Positions 8,330 through 16,682 of a DNA stretch of 64,000 nucleotides are shown in pieces. The notes beneath the pieces are model-generated. The model was not told the origin of the DNA, did no database searches, and was given only the letters and a program-made list of their open reading frames with translations. The stretch is from positions 310,001-374,000 of the forward strand of contig CAVOLQ010000004.1 in assembly GCA_963696875.1 (NCBI GenBank). The letters are read 5' to 3'. The position numbers and the translations under genes were made by a program. Within the stretch, counting starts at the first letter, position 1; every line of letters begins with the position of its first letter. The stretch comes from Albibacterium sp963696875. GTDB lineage: Bacteria; Bacteroidota; Bacteroidia; Sphingobacteriales; Sphingobacteriaceae.

Positions 8330-9325
8330 ATGAGTTCAATAGAAATAACAAAGGAAACCTACTTGGAGTGGTATAAATCAATGCTACTCATGCGCAAATT
8401 CGAAGAGAAATGTGGCCAATTATATGGACAACAAAAGATTAGAGGATTTCTGCATTTATATATCGGGCAAGAAGCTGTTGTAGCTGGAGCAATGTCGGTC
8501 CTAAGACCTGAAGACTCAATGATTACCGCCTATCGGGACCATGCACATGCCATTGCAAAAGGGATGTCTCCAAATGCGGCAATGGCGGAGATGTTTGGAA
8601 AAACAACCGGTTGTTCAAAAGGGAAAGGCGGCTCAATGCACTTTTTCGATAAAAAGAACAAGTTCATGGGTGGTCATGGAATTGTTGGTGGCCAAATCCC
8701 ATTAGGCGCAGGAATTGCATTCGCTGAACAATACAATGGAACAGATAATGTATGCGTATGCTACATGGGAGACGGAGCTGTTCGCCAAGGTGCTTTAAAT
8801 GAAACCTTCAATATGGCTATGCTTTGGAAACTGCCCGTGATATTCGTAGTAGAAAACAACGGTTATGCTATGGGAACATCATTAGAACGTACTACAAACA
8901 TGACCGATATCTATAAAATGGGATTAGCCTATGACATGCCTTCTGCACCTGTAGACGGAATGGATGTAGTAGCCGTTCATAATGCTATGGATGAAGCCGT
9001 TATACGTGCAAGAAAAGGCGATGGACCAACATTCTTAGAAATCAGAACCTATCGTTATAAAGGGCACTCCATGTCTGACCCTGCAAAATACCGTACTAAG
9101 GAAGAGTTGCAAGAATACCAAGGTCGTGACCCATTAATTACAGTGAAAAGCCAAATACTTGAAAAGAAATATGCTGATCAGAAATGGTTTGATGAAGTTG
9201 AGGCTGATGTAAAAAAACAAGTGGACGAATCTGTTAAATTTGCAGAAGAATCTCCTGATCCTAATCCCGAAGAAATCTATAATGATGTGTACGCGCAAAA
9301 GGATTACCCTTTTATTAAGAATTAA
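8330..9325 (+). CDS. pdhA: Pyruvate dehydrogenase E1 component, alpha subunit
   Basis: Thiamine-diphosphate enzyme subunit that decarboxylates pyruvate and passes the acetyl group to the E2 lipoyl arm. At 331 residues it has normal length. The ThDP motif runs from GDGA (147-150) to ENNGY (175-179); YRDH (68-71), GCSKGKGGSMH (94-104) and the loop YKGHSMSDPAKYR (around 236-248), containing the serine region used for regulation in eukaryotes, are all present. The E2 gene follows after 39 bases in the same operon. No E1 beta gene is adjacent, so pdhB must lie elsewhere; E1 alpha and E2 side by side without beta is, from memory, common in Bacteroidota. Confidence 0.95.
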   Translation: MSSIEITKETYLEWYKSMLLMRKFEEKCGQLYGQQKIRGFLHLYIGQEAVVAGAMSVLRPEDSMITAYRDHAHAIAKGMSPNAAMAEMFGKTTGCSKGKGGSMHFFDKKNKFMGGHGIVGGQIPLGAGIAFAEQYNGTDNVCVCYMGDGAVRQGALNETFNMAMLWKLPVIFVVENNGYAMGTSLERTTNMTDIYKMGLAYDMPSAPVDGMDVVAVHNAMDEAVIRARKGDGPTFLEIRTYRYKGHSMSDPAKYRTKEELQEYQGRDPLITVKSQILEKKYADQKWFDEVEADVKKQVDESVKFAEESPDPNPEEIYNDVYAQKDYPFIKN

Positions 9326-9364
9326 GAAACAAGAATATTTTTCATAAATACTAACAAAATACAT

Positions 9365-11011
9365 ATGGCAGAAGTAGTTCGAATGCCTAAAATGAGCGAT
9401 ACCATGACTGAAGGTGTTATCGCAAAATGGCATAAAAAGGTTGGAGATAAAGTAAGTTCAGGAGATGTAATCGCAGAGGTGGAAACCGACAAAGCGACGA
9501 TGGACTTTGATTCTTACCAAGATGGAACACTTTTATACATTGGTCCAAAAGAAGGTGAAGCCGTACCTATTAACGCAATTATCGCCGTTTTAGGAGAAGA
9601 AGGCGAAGACTTCCAAGCTCTTTTAAAAGAAGAAGCGCAACCAGCAACGAAAGAGGAAGACTCAAGCAATGAAAAATCATCTTCAAAAGAAACTGAAGAA
9701 GAGGCAGATGATTCCGATAATGACGTTACGCCAGAATCTCTAGGCGTAACCATGATTACCATGCCCTTGCTAAGCGATACCATGACGGAAGGCGTTATCG
9801 CAGAATGGAATTTCAAAGTAGGCGATACCATCAAAAGTGATGACAGCATAGCTGACGTGGAAACCGATAAAGCCACCATGGAAGTAACTGCTTATGCTGA
9901 TGGAACTCTACTCTATGTCGGTCTGGAAAAAGGAGAAGCCGCAAAAGTAAATGATATCATTGCTATTGTAGGCCCAGCGGGAACCGACATCACTCCTCTG
10001 TTAAAGAAGAAAAAAGCTTCAAAACCAGCAGAAACTAAGGCTGCCGTAAAAGAAGCAGGCGCTAAAGAAGAAGCTAAACCTGCCGAAAGTTCGGCTCCGC
10101 AAGAGTCTTCCGACGATTCTAGAATTAAAGCCTCACCATTAGCACGCAAAATGGCCAAAGAAAAGGGCATTAATCTGAATGAAGTAAAAGGATCAGCAGA
10201 AGGCGGAAGAATCATAAAAAGAGATATAGAAAACTATACTCCAAGTACAAAACCAGCTACAAGTGTAGTTGCTCCAGCTGCTGAAAAAGCTGCACAAGCT
10301 ACCATCAGCATCCCGCAGTTCATAGGAGAAGAACGTTATACAGAAAAGCCTGTTTCGCAAATGCGTAAAGTAATTGCTAAGCGACTATCTGAAAGCTTAT
10401 TCACCGCCCCACACTTCTACCTAACGGTAAAAGTAGACATGGAGAATGCGATTGCTGCCCGTGTTAAAATGAACGAAACTTCCCCTATTAAGCTTTCATT
10501 TAACGACATCGTTGTAAAAGCAGTGGCAGTAGCGTTGAAGCAACACCCTAATGTAAACAGCTCATGGAGAGGTGATACGATCAGATACAATGAGCACGTT
10601 AACATTGGTGTAGCAATCGCAGTTGAAGATGGGCTTTTAGTGCCTGTTGTTCGCTTCGCTGATGGAAAATCATTGTCGCATATCTCGGCTGAAGTGAAAG
10701 ACTTTGCACAACGTGCGAAAGCTAAAAAATTACAGCCGGCAGACTGGGAAGGTTCAACTTTTACAGTTTCAAACTTAGGAATGTTTGGCATTGACCAATT
10801 TACGGCCATCATCAACAGCCCAGACGCTTGTATATTAGCAGTTGGAGGCATACAGGAAGTTCCAGTAGTTAAAAATGGAGCTGTTGTTCCAGGAAACATC
10901 ATGAAGCTTACGTTAAGCTGTGACCACCGCACTGTAGACGGTGCAACTGGAGCTGCATTCTTACAAACATTAAAATCATTAATTGAAGAACCGGTTAGGT
11001 TATTGATCTAA
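9365..11011 (+). CDS. pdhC: Pyruvate dehydrogenase E2, dihydrolipoamide acetyltransferase
   Basis: Core of the pyruvate dehydrogenase complex, moving acetyl groups from lipoate to CoA. Two lipoyl domains open the 548-residue protein, each with the modified Lys in ETDKATM (about residues 45 and 166). Acidic and Ala/Lys/Glu-rich linkers separate the domains. A peripheral subunit-binding domain follows (SPLARKMAKEKGI, about 256-290), then the catalytic domain (about 320-548) with the active-site His in SCDHRTVDGA near the C terminus. The two lipoyl repeats differ enough to exclude a recent duplication error. A strong terminator follows directly. Confidence 0.96.
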   Translation: MAEVVRMPKMSDTMTEGVIAKWHKKVGDKVSSGDVIAEVETDKATMDFDSYQDGTLLYIGPKEGEAVPINAIIAVLGEEGEDFQALLKEEAQPATKEEDSSNEKSSSKETEEEADDSDNDVTPESLGVTMITMPLLSDTMTEGVIAEWNFKVGDTIKSDDSIADVETDKATMEVTAYADGTLLYVGLEKGEAAKVNDIIAIVGPAGTDITPLLKKKKASKPAETKAAVKEAGAKEEAKPAESSAPQESSDDSRIKASPLARKMAKEKGINLNEVKGSAEGGRIIKRDIENYTPSTKPATSVVAPAAEKAAQATISIPQFIGEERYTEKPVSQMRKVIAKRLSESLFTAPHFYLTVKVDMENAIAARVKMNETSPIKLSFNDIVVKAVAVALKQHPNVNSSWRGDTIRYNEHVNIGVAIAVEDGLLVPVVRFADGKSLSHISAEVKDFAQRAKAKKLQPADWEGSTFTVSNLGMFGIDQFTAIINSPDACILAVGGIQEVPVVKNGAVVPGNIMKLTLSCDHRTVDGATGAAFLQTLKSLIEEPVRLLI

Positions 11012-11028
11012 TCTTTCTCAACATACAG

Positions 11029-11066
11029 AAAAGGCCGCATCATCAATACAATGAGCGGCCTTTTTT
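11029..11066 (+). terminator. Intrinsic terminator of the pdh operon
   Basis: AAAAGGCCGC (11029-11038) pairs with GCGGCC plus TTTT (11055-11064), followed by more T. GC-rich stem, 16-base loop and U-tract make this a classical rho-independent terminator. Confidence 0.88.
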
Positions 11067-11237
11067 AATTCCTGGATTTCTAATACAGCCGATTTCTTTC
11101 TCCTTTTCAAGCTGACGTAGCGAATTATCAACAATGCTCGTATTATACTAATACTGATCGATATGAACTCAATTTCTCTTATCTTGGCCAGTACGATTTG
11201 TACGCATTAAAGAATTAGTTGATTATCACATAAAGCC

Positions 11238-11693
11238 ATGAAAGCAAAAATCATTCTTGCTATAATTATCATGCTGTCCACACTCTCCTGTAAGAAAGAC
11301 GATAGCATAATCGCCGATCTGAAATGTACCGTTACAGCAGTACATGGCGAAAAAGACAATATCATCGGCAAATGGAAGTTAGTAAAGCAAAACAATGCTT
11401 GGGATTTACCTATTATAGATTATTCTTGTCAAAATATAATTTACGAATTTAAATCGGATGGAAATTTGCTCGTAATCGGAGATAATGAAGATCAACTAAG
11501 TGTTCCACTAGGATCGCATAAATTTGAATTGACTGCAATTCCTTTACCTAATGATCCTCTAAAAGAAGTACGATCTTTGAGTATTATTGGTGACTCATTG
11601 TCCTCTTGGCCATGTGAAATCTCTACAAATGAAATGACGCTTAGTCAAGCTATGCTAGACGGACCAACCTTAACGTTTTATAGAATTCAATAA
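11238..11693 (+). CDS. Small lipoprotein, lipocalin-like, function unknown
   Basis: A 151-residue protein with a hydrophobic leader and a lipobox ending in LSTLSC (Cys18), then a charged KKDD stretch typical of surface-directed lipoproteins. The mature part has IIGKWKLVKQNN followed by IIYEFKSDGNLLV, a pattern seen in lipocalin-like domains of Bacteroidota lipoproteins (a GxW near the start, then beta strands). I cannot name a specific family or ligand. It starts after the pdh terminator, 18 bases before an acetyltransferase gene with which it may be co-transcribed. Confidence 0.7.
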   Translation: MKAKIILAIIIMLSTLSCKKDDSIIADLKCTVTAVHGEKDNIIGKWKLVKQNNAWDLPIIDYSCQNIIYEFKSDGNLLVIGDNEDQLSVPLGSHKFELTAIPLPNDPLKEVRSLSIIGDSLSSWPCEISTNEMTLSQAMLDGPTLTFYRIQ

Positions 11694-11711
11694 TAAGCCA
11701 TAAATGTTTTT

Positions 11712-12209
11712 ATGAATAAAGTCAACATTAGAACAGCTTTAGCTACTGAAGCTATGTTGATAAGCGATCTGGCAAATGAAATTTGGTGGCAAGCTTATTC
11801 TTCTATTTTAAGCGAAGAACAGATTAGTTTTATGCTCAAAGAGATTTACGATCCAGCGCTTCTAACGCGTCAAATAAAAGAAGGGGATCTTTTCCACATA
11901 GCCGAATCGGATAATAAAGCATGTGGCTTTATTTCGGCTATGCCGAAAGAGAAACAGAGCGAAATATATCGAATTGAAAAGCTCTATATACTAAAAGAAG
12001 CACAAGGTTTAGGAATTGGCAAAAAATTAATAGGCAACATTGAAGAGATTGCCAGAAACAAAGGGTTCTCCGCCCTTGAACTCAATGTAAACCGCAACAA
12101 TCCTGCATCTAAGTTTTATGAAAAAGTGGGCTTCAAAATTGTGAAGGAAGTGGATATCCCGTATCATCACTTTACCCTCAATGACTACATCATGCTGAAG
12201 AGCATTTAA
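11712..12209 (+). CDS. GNAT family N-acetyltransferase
   Basis: A 165-residue single-domain GNAT enzyme that should transfer an acetyl group from acetyl-CoA to an amine. The acetyl-CoA-binding motif A is IEKLYILKEAQGLGIGKKLI (about residues 87-106, with the QGLGIGKKL pyrophosphate loop), and motif B follows with ALELNVNRNNPASKFYEKVGFKIV. The N-terminal IRTALATEAMLISDLANEIW segment fits the family's substrate-binding start. The substrate is not predictable. It follows the lipoprotein gene closely and is followed by a 408-base non-coding stretch. Confidence 0.9.
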   Translation: MNKVNIRTALATEAMLISDLANEIWWQAYSSILSEEQISFMLKEIYDPALLTRQIKEGDLFHIAESDNKACGFISAMPKEKQSEIYRIEKLYILKEAQGLGIGKKLIGNIEEIARNKGFSALELNVNRNNPASKFYEKVGFKIVKEVDIPYHHFTLNDYIMLKSI

Positions 12210-12617
12210 GTCAATAATCACATCAAATTAAACAGAAAAAATTTCATTTAATACATCTTATTTTCAGGTCTTAATTGTTTACGAGCAGGTTCTAATTTGT
12301 TAAGTAACCGGCCAAATAGTAGTAAAGATACCTTCTCATTTACATGTAATTAAATCAGGTATTAAATCGGACAATAATCGGAGACTATTCGCTTTTATCC
12401 GAACGAACTCCGAACAAAGTCCGAGGAGAGTCCGAGTAAAATCCAAATTTGATCGAACGTCATTTTAGCCAGATCTGCGGAAAATCTGCTTTTTTAGGGC
12501 AAGCGAATTTGACTACCAAATTTCAATGGTGACTTCTAATAAAAAAGAAAAATAGAGAAAAATTTGCCTTTCGAACAAGTTGCTTTTTAGTTTTGATTAA
12601 CTGGTTTTTTTAATGTA
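12210..12617. other. Non-coding stretch between convergent genes
   Basis: This 408-base gap between the acetyltransferase (plus) and the ABC exporter (minus) has no convincing open frame. It holds the phased TCCGA/TCGGA array at 12367-12457 and one copy of the TTTGATTAACTG direct repeat at 12592-12603. Otherwise it is AT-rich sequence in which I see nothing further. Confidence 0.7.
12367..12457. repeat. Array of 11-bp-phased TCGGA/TCCGA pentamers
   Basis: TCGGA begins at 12367 and 12378. TCCGA begins at 12398, 12409, 12420 and 12431, followed by the degenerate TCCAA at 12442 and TCGAA at 12453. Within each group the step is exactly 11 bases. The left pair is the reverse complement of the right group, so the array is also a loose inverted repeat. 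The 6-base filler between pentamers is purine-rich and variable. Confidence 0.85.
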
Positions 12618-12646
12618 TCAGTTGATTTCTTCCCTTTGATTAACTG
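12592..12646. repeat. Direct repeat TTTGATTAACTG
   Basis: Two identical 12-base copies at 12592-12603 and 12635-12646. The second lies inside the 3' end of the ABC exporter gene and the first just beyond its stop. Between them ATCAGTTGATT is a partial inverted copy, so a small hairpin is possible. Confidence 0.6.
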
Positions 12647-14474
12647 ATTTTTCACTTTGATCAAAGCCCTGCATTTCGATTAGTTTGCTGTATAAGCCTC
12701 CCTTCTCCATGAGTTGGATATGGGTGCCATCTTGAACTATTTTTCCGCCATCCAGCACGTAAATATGGTCGGCTTGTTGAATGGTGCTTAGGCGATGGGC
12801 GATGACTAAGCTGGTGCGGTTTTTCATCAAATTGTTCAATGCAGATTGCACCTGCTTTTCTGACTCGGTGTCTAATGCAGAAGTGGCTTCATCGAGCAAT
12901 AAGATAGGTGGATTTCTTAAAATGGCGCGGGCTATGCAGATCCTCTGTTTTTGTCCACCGGAAAGTTTTACGCCACGATCTCCAATGTTGGTTTGATAGC
13001 CGTTTTCAGTTTCCAAGATAAACTCGTGGGCATTGGCAATCTTAGCGGCGGCTTCTACTTCTTCTTGAGTGGCTTCTATACCGAAAGATATATTATTGAT
13101 GATGGTATCGTTAAAAAGAATGAGTTCTTGATTTACGATCCCCATTAATGACCTCAGAGAATCTATTTTAACAGTTCTAATGTCTTTCCCATCAATCAAT
13201 AACTGGCCCTTATCTGGATCGATAAAACGTGGAAGTAGATCCATTATGGTAGATTTTCCACCTCCGGAAGGACCTACCAAAGCGATCATTTTTCCTTTTG
13301 GAATAACTAAATTGATATCCGTCAATACTTCCTTTTCATCGGTATACGAAAAGCCAATGTCCTTGAACATAATGCTCTCCTCAAAAGAATGAATCTCTTT
13401 TGCATCAGGCCGATCTTTAATCGTTGGACTATTATCAATGAGTTCTAAAACTCGCTCACCCGCTGCGATACCAGAATTAATGTTACTAAAGGAATCCGTC
13501 AATGCCTTTGCCGGGCGCATTACTTGCGAGAAGATAGCGATATAAGCAATAAATTTGGTGGCATCTAAAGATGAATCTTGGTTGATGACCAGATATCCTC
13601 CATAAAGGACAATTATCGTAACCATGATCACCCCTAAAAACTCTGACACCGGCGATCCTAATTGCTGTCGTCGAACCATTCGTCTTCCTATTTTCGAAAA
13701 GTGTTCGTTTTCATCGTTAAAGCGATTTTTAATAAAATCAGTGGCGTTAAATGCTTTTATTATTTTAACTCCAGACAAAGCTTCATCTAAAAAGCTGATC
13801 ATATTTCCGTATACTTCTTGGGCTTCTGTAGCCTGTGCTTTTAATTTTTTCACTATTCGAGCGATAAAGAAAGCGGAAACAGGGATGACTAGAATTGCAA
13901 AAACAGTAAGCTTAACCGAGATAAAGAACAGCATCGCAAAATAGGCTATCAGCTGTAAAGGCTCCTTAAAAATCACCTGCAAAGTACCGGTAACGGAGAA
14001 CTGAACTACCTGTACATCGGAAGCTATTTTAGAAATGATATCTCCTTTACGTTGACTGTTAAAATAGCCAACATGCATGTCCATAACGTTATTAAAGACC
14101 GTTCTTCTTAAATTCAAAAGGGTATGAATCTTCAGGTTTTCCATAATCCGCTGCGAAAGGTACCTAAACAGGTTACTAAAGAGAACGGAAAATATAATCA
14201 CTGCACATACCCTTTTTAATGCTCCGAATGTGCCAAACTTCAAAAAGGCCTGTTGCGCATAATAGTTAAAATAACCTAAGACGTCTGTCCACTCTTGAGG
14301 TTTGTTTAGCAATTCTGCATTCACATCCGCATTGAACAGGGTGGTTAATAATGGCGCCAATAAGGCAAGGTTTAGTGTGCTAAAAAAAACAGTGAATATT
14401 ACGCAAATAATATACGGAATTGCGTACTTTTCAATCGGCTTCGCAAAGGACAATAATCGGAAGTATGTATTCAT
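12618..14474 (-). CDS. ABC exporter, MsbA/multidrug type
   Basis: A half-transporter with six membrane helices in the N-terminal 330 residues and an ATPase domain after about residue 360. Walker A (GPSGGGKST), the signature LSGGQKQR and Walker B (ILLLDEATSALD), followed by the H-loop IAHRLST, are all intact. Two copies should dimerise to pump lipids or amphipathic drugs; MsbA-type lipid A flipping is possible but unproven. The frame extends to 14492, but that upstream Met lies in a promoter-like box, and ATG 14474 (MNTYFRLLSFAKP) gives a 618-residue protein of normal size. It is probably monocistronic. Confidence 0.92.
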   Translation of the reverse strand: MNTYFRLLSFAKPIEKYAIPYIICVIFTVFFSTLNLALLAPLLTTLFNADVNAELLNKPQEWTDVLGYFNYYAQQAFLKFGTFGALKRVCAVIIFSVLFSNLFRYLSQRIMENLKIHTLLNLRRTVFNNVMDMHVGYFNSQRKGDIISKIASDVQVVQFSVTGTLQVIFKEPLQLIAYFAMLFFISVKLTVFAILVIPVSAFFIARIVKKLKAQATEAQEVYGNMISFLDEALSGVKIIKAFNATDFIKNRFNDENEHFSKIGRRMVRRQQLGSPVSEFLGVIMVTIIVLYGGYLVINQDSSLDATKFIAYIAIFSQVMRPAKALTDSFSNINSGIAAGERVLELIDNSPTIKDRPDAKEIHSFEESIMFKDIGFSYTDEKEVLTDINLVIPKGKMIALVGPSGGGKSTIMDLLPRFIDPDKGQLLIDGKDIRTVKIDSLRSLMGIVNQELILFNDTIINNISFGIEATQEEVEAAAKIANAHEFILETENGYQTNIGDRGVKLSGGQKQRICIARAILRNPPILLLDEATSALDTESEKQVQSALNNLMKNRTSLVIAHRLSTIQQADHIYVLDGGKIVQDGTHIQLMEKGGLYSKLIEMQGFDQSEKSVNQREEIN

Positions 14475-14491
14475 AAAAAATATGGAAACCA

Positions 14492-14499
14492 CAAAGATA
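14492..14499 (-). promoter_or_regulatory. Candidate -7 box of the ABC exporter gene
   Basis: TATCTTTG on the minus strand, 17 bases before the preferred ATG. No TTG is placed correctly upstream. If real, the leader would be very short. Confidence 0.3.
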
Positions 14500-14647
14500 A
14501 CAAAACATAAGTCTTTGAATATTTAAATAGCAGAGTTAGTTTGCTGCCTTCTTAATGATAAAAGGGCAGAAGTGTTTATAAAAATTTTGGATTCTCATAA
14601 ATATATGCGAATCATTAGTAATTTAGCAGATTAATTAATCATTTAGA

Positions 14648-15826
14648 ATGAAAACTCAAATTGCGGACCGCTTAAAATCTACTGAAGAGTACTACTTTTC
14701 AAGAAAGTTGAGTGAAATTGAGCAGCTGAATAGAGAAGGGGAAAAGGTTATTAATTTAGGAATTGGCAGTCCAGATTTGGCTCCACCTTCAGGTGCCATA
14801 GAAACATTAATTGAAGAGGTAAAAAATCCGCATAATCATGCGTATCAGAACTATAAGGGTATTTTGCCTTTTAGACAAGCGATAGCGGGTTGGTATGATC
14901 GTTTTTATGGAGTGCCTTTAGATGCAGATTCGGAGATTTTACCCTTGATGGGTTCAAAAGAAGGGATTATGCATATTTGTATGACTTATCTGCAAGAGGG
15001 AGATGAATGCTTAATTCCGAACCCAGGATATCCTACTTATCAATCGGCAGTTAAAATAAGTGGTGCCAAAGCTGTATTTTATGAGCTAAATGAAGAACAG
15101 AACTGGTTACCAAATTTAGAAGAATTAGAGAAGCTAAACCTCGAAAAAGTAAAAATCATGTGGATCAATTATCCGCACATGCCGACTGGAGGCGAGGCTA
15201 CACCTGCTTTTTATAAAGAGCTGATTGAGTTCGCTAAGAAGCATGAGATTTTGATCTGTCATGATAATCCATATAGTTTTATTATGACCGAGAAGCCAGT
15301 TAGCATCTTATCCTTTCCAGGTGCTAAAGAGGTTGCCATTGAGCTCAACTCATTGAGCAAAACCTTCAATATGGCAGGTTGGCGAATGGGAATGTTATTG
15401 GCTTCTAAAGAACGAATTTTAGAGATCTTACGTTTCAAGAGCAATATGGATTCGGGCATGTTTCTTCCTTTGCAGAAAGCTGCTATCCAAGCTTTATCCG
15501 TAGGAGAGGAATGGTACCAGAACCTTAATAAAGTTTATATCAAAAGAAGAGAGAAGGTTTTTGAGCTTTTAGATCTATTGGATTGTTCGTACAATAAAAG
15601 ACAGGTGGGCTTGTTTGTTTGGGCTTCAATTCCAACATCCTATACCGATGGCTATGCATTGAGTGATGCGGTTTTAAATGCTAGTCGTGTTTTTATTACT
15701 CCTGGAGGAATTTTTGGCACTGCAGGAAATCAGTATGTTCGGGTTAGTTTATGCAATGAAGAAAGCGTGTTAAGTGCTGCCATTCAGCGATTGCACGAGG
15801 CAAAACAAAATAAGATCTTTAAATAA
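14648..15826 (+). CDS. Class I/II aminotransferase, probably for aromatic amino acids
   Basis: A 392-residue PLP-dependent transaminase. The PLP-binding lysine is in NSLSKTFNMAGWRMG (about residues 235-249), preceded by the cofactor Asp in CHDNPYSF, and the early GIGSPDLAPP matches the substrate-binding start of the fold I family. The next gene, 11 bases on, is prephenate dehydrogenase, so phenylpyruvate or hydroxyphenylpyruvate is the likely amino acceptor. LL-diaminopimelate aminotransferases are relatives and cannot be excluded from sequence alone; genomic context favours the phenylalanine/tyrosine role. Confidence 0.85.
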   Translation: MKTQIADRLKSTEEYYFSRKLSEIEQLNREGEKVINLGIGSPDLAPPSGAIETLIEEVKNPHNHAYQNYKGILPFRQAIAGWYDRFYGVPLDADSEILPLMGSKEGIMHICMTYLQEGDECLIPNPGYPTYQSAVKISGAKAVFYELNEEQNWLPNLEELEKLNLEKVKIMWINYPHMPTGGEATPAFYKELIEFAKKHEILICHDNPYSFIMTEKPVSILSFPGAKEVAIELNSLSKTFNMAGWRMGMLLASKERILEILRFKSNMDSGMFLPLQKAAIQALSVGEEWYQNLNKVYIKRREKVFELLDLLDCSYNKRQVGLFVWASIPTSYTDGYALSDAVLNASRVFITPGGIFGTAGNQYVRVSLCNEESVLSAAIQRLHEAKQNKIFK

Positions 15827-15837
15827 TTAAGTACAGA

Positions 15838-16680
15838 ATGAAGATTACAGTCATAGGCGTTGGCCTAATAGGTGGTTCGATAGCACTTTCGTTAAAAGAA
15901 AAAAAACTCGCAAGCAAGGTTTATGGGGTCGATAATAATGAAGCAAACTTAAAAAAGGCGCTTGATTTAGGAATTATTGATGAAGCTGCTGATTTAGAAA
16001 CGGCGATTAAGAATTCTAAGCTCATCATTTTAGCTATACCTGTTGATGCGATCAAATCACTTTTACCCTCGGTTATCGATCAAATAAATGATCAACAAAT
16101 TGTCGCGGAATTAGGATCTACTAAGGAGCTAGTTTTAGAAGGAATAAGTGGGCATCCAAATAGGGGCAGGCTTGTCGCTGCACACCCTATGGCTGGAACT
16201 GAGTATTCAGGCCCGGAAGCAGCTGTTAGGGACCTTTTCTTGAATAGAACAATGGTTTTATGTGATGTTAAAAATAGTGACGAAGATGCTTTAGAATTAG
16301 TAGAAGCAATATCAGATGCGTTAGAGATGAAAATTATTTTCATGAATCCAAAGGAACATGATTTACATACCGCTTATGTTTCTCACATCTCTCACATAAC
16401 CTCTTTTGCTTTAGCTTTAACAGTTTTGGAGAAGGAAAAATCGCAGGGAAGAATATTTGAGCTTGCGGCCGGAGGTTTCGAATCTACAGTTAGACTAGCA
16501 AAAAGTTCGCCTGAAATGTGGGTTCCTATTTTCGCACAAAACAGAACGAATATATTAGAAGTATTAACCGAACATATCAAGCAGCTACAGAATATGCACG
16601 ATGTGCTATCAAATGAGGATTATGAAGCTTTTAATAAGCTGATAAAACGATCTAATAAAATAAGAAGGATCATTAAATAA
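15838..16680 (+). CDS. tyrA: Prephenate dehydrogenase
   Basis: Oxidatively decarboxylates prephenate to 4-hydroxyphenylpyruvate with NAD in tyrosine synthesis. The Rossmann motif GVGLIGGSIALSLK opens the protein (residues 6-19); AAHPMAGTEYSGP (about 118-130) holds the conserved catalytic His region, and HDLHTAYVSHISH the second conserved His cluster. At 280 residues it lacks a chorismate mutase fusion or ACT domain. It follows the aminotransferase closely, giving a two-gene tyrosine branch unit. Its stop is only 2 bases from the end of the convergent biotinyl-protein gene. Confidence 0.94.
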   Translation: MKITVIGVGLIGGSIALSLKEKKLASKVYGVDNNEANLKKALDLGIIDEAADLETAIKNSKLIILAIPVDAIKSLLPSVIDQINDQQIVAELGSTKELVLEGISGHPNRGRLVAAHPMAGTEYSGPEAAVRDLFLNRTMVLCDVKNSDEDALELVEAISDALEMKIIFMNPKEHDLHTAYVSHISHITSFALALTVLEKEKSQGRIFELAAGGFESTVRLAKSSPEMWVPIFAQNRTNILEVLTEHIKQLQNMHDVLSNEDYEAFNKLIKRSNKIRRIIK

Positions 16681-16682
16681 TG

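Noticed and set aside
9365..9990. Repeated ETDKATM segments as a possible assembly duplication
   Set aside because: They are the two lipoyl domains normal for this E2 type and differ throughout their sequence.
9514..10215. Two antisense frames across the lipoyl domains of E2
   Set aside because: Reverse reading of codon-biased repeats; Ser/Phe/Ala-rich without domain features.
10417..10932. A 171-residue frame antisense to the E2 catalytic domain
   Set aside because: Shadow of the real coding strand; its Ser/Ala/Thr-rich sequence has no family pattern.
11129..11215. Promoter-like boxes TATCTTGG and GTACGATTTGTAC before the small lipoprotein gene
   Set aside because: Each deviates from the consensus and spacing is wrong; too weak to report as a promoter.
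12655..12666. Palindrome CTTTGATCAAAG
   Set aside because: Inside the coding end of the ABC exporter and explained by its codons; a single occurrence, so not proposed as an operator.
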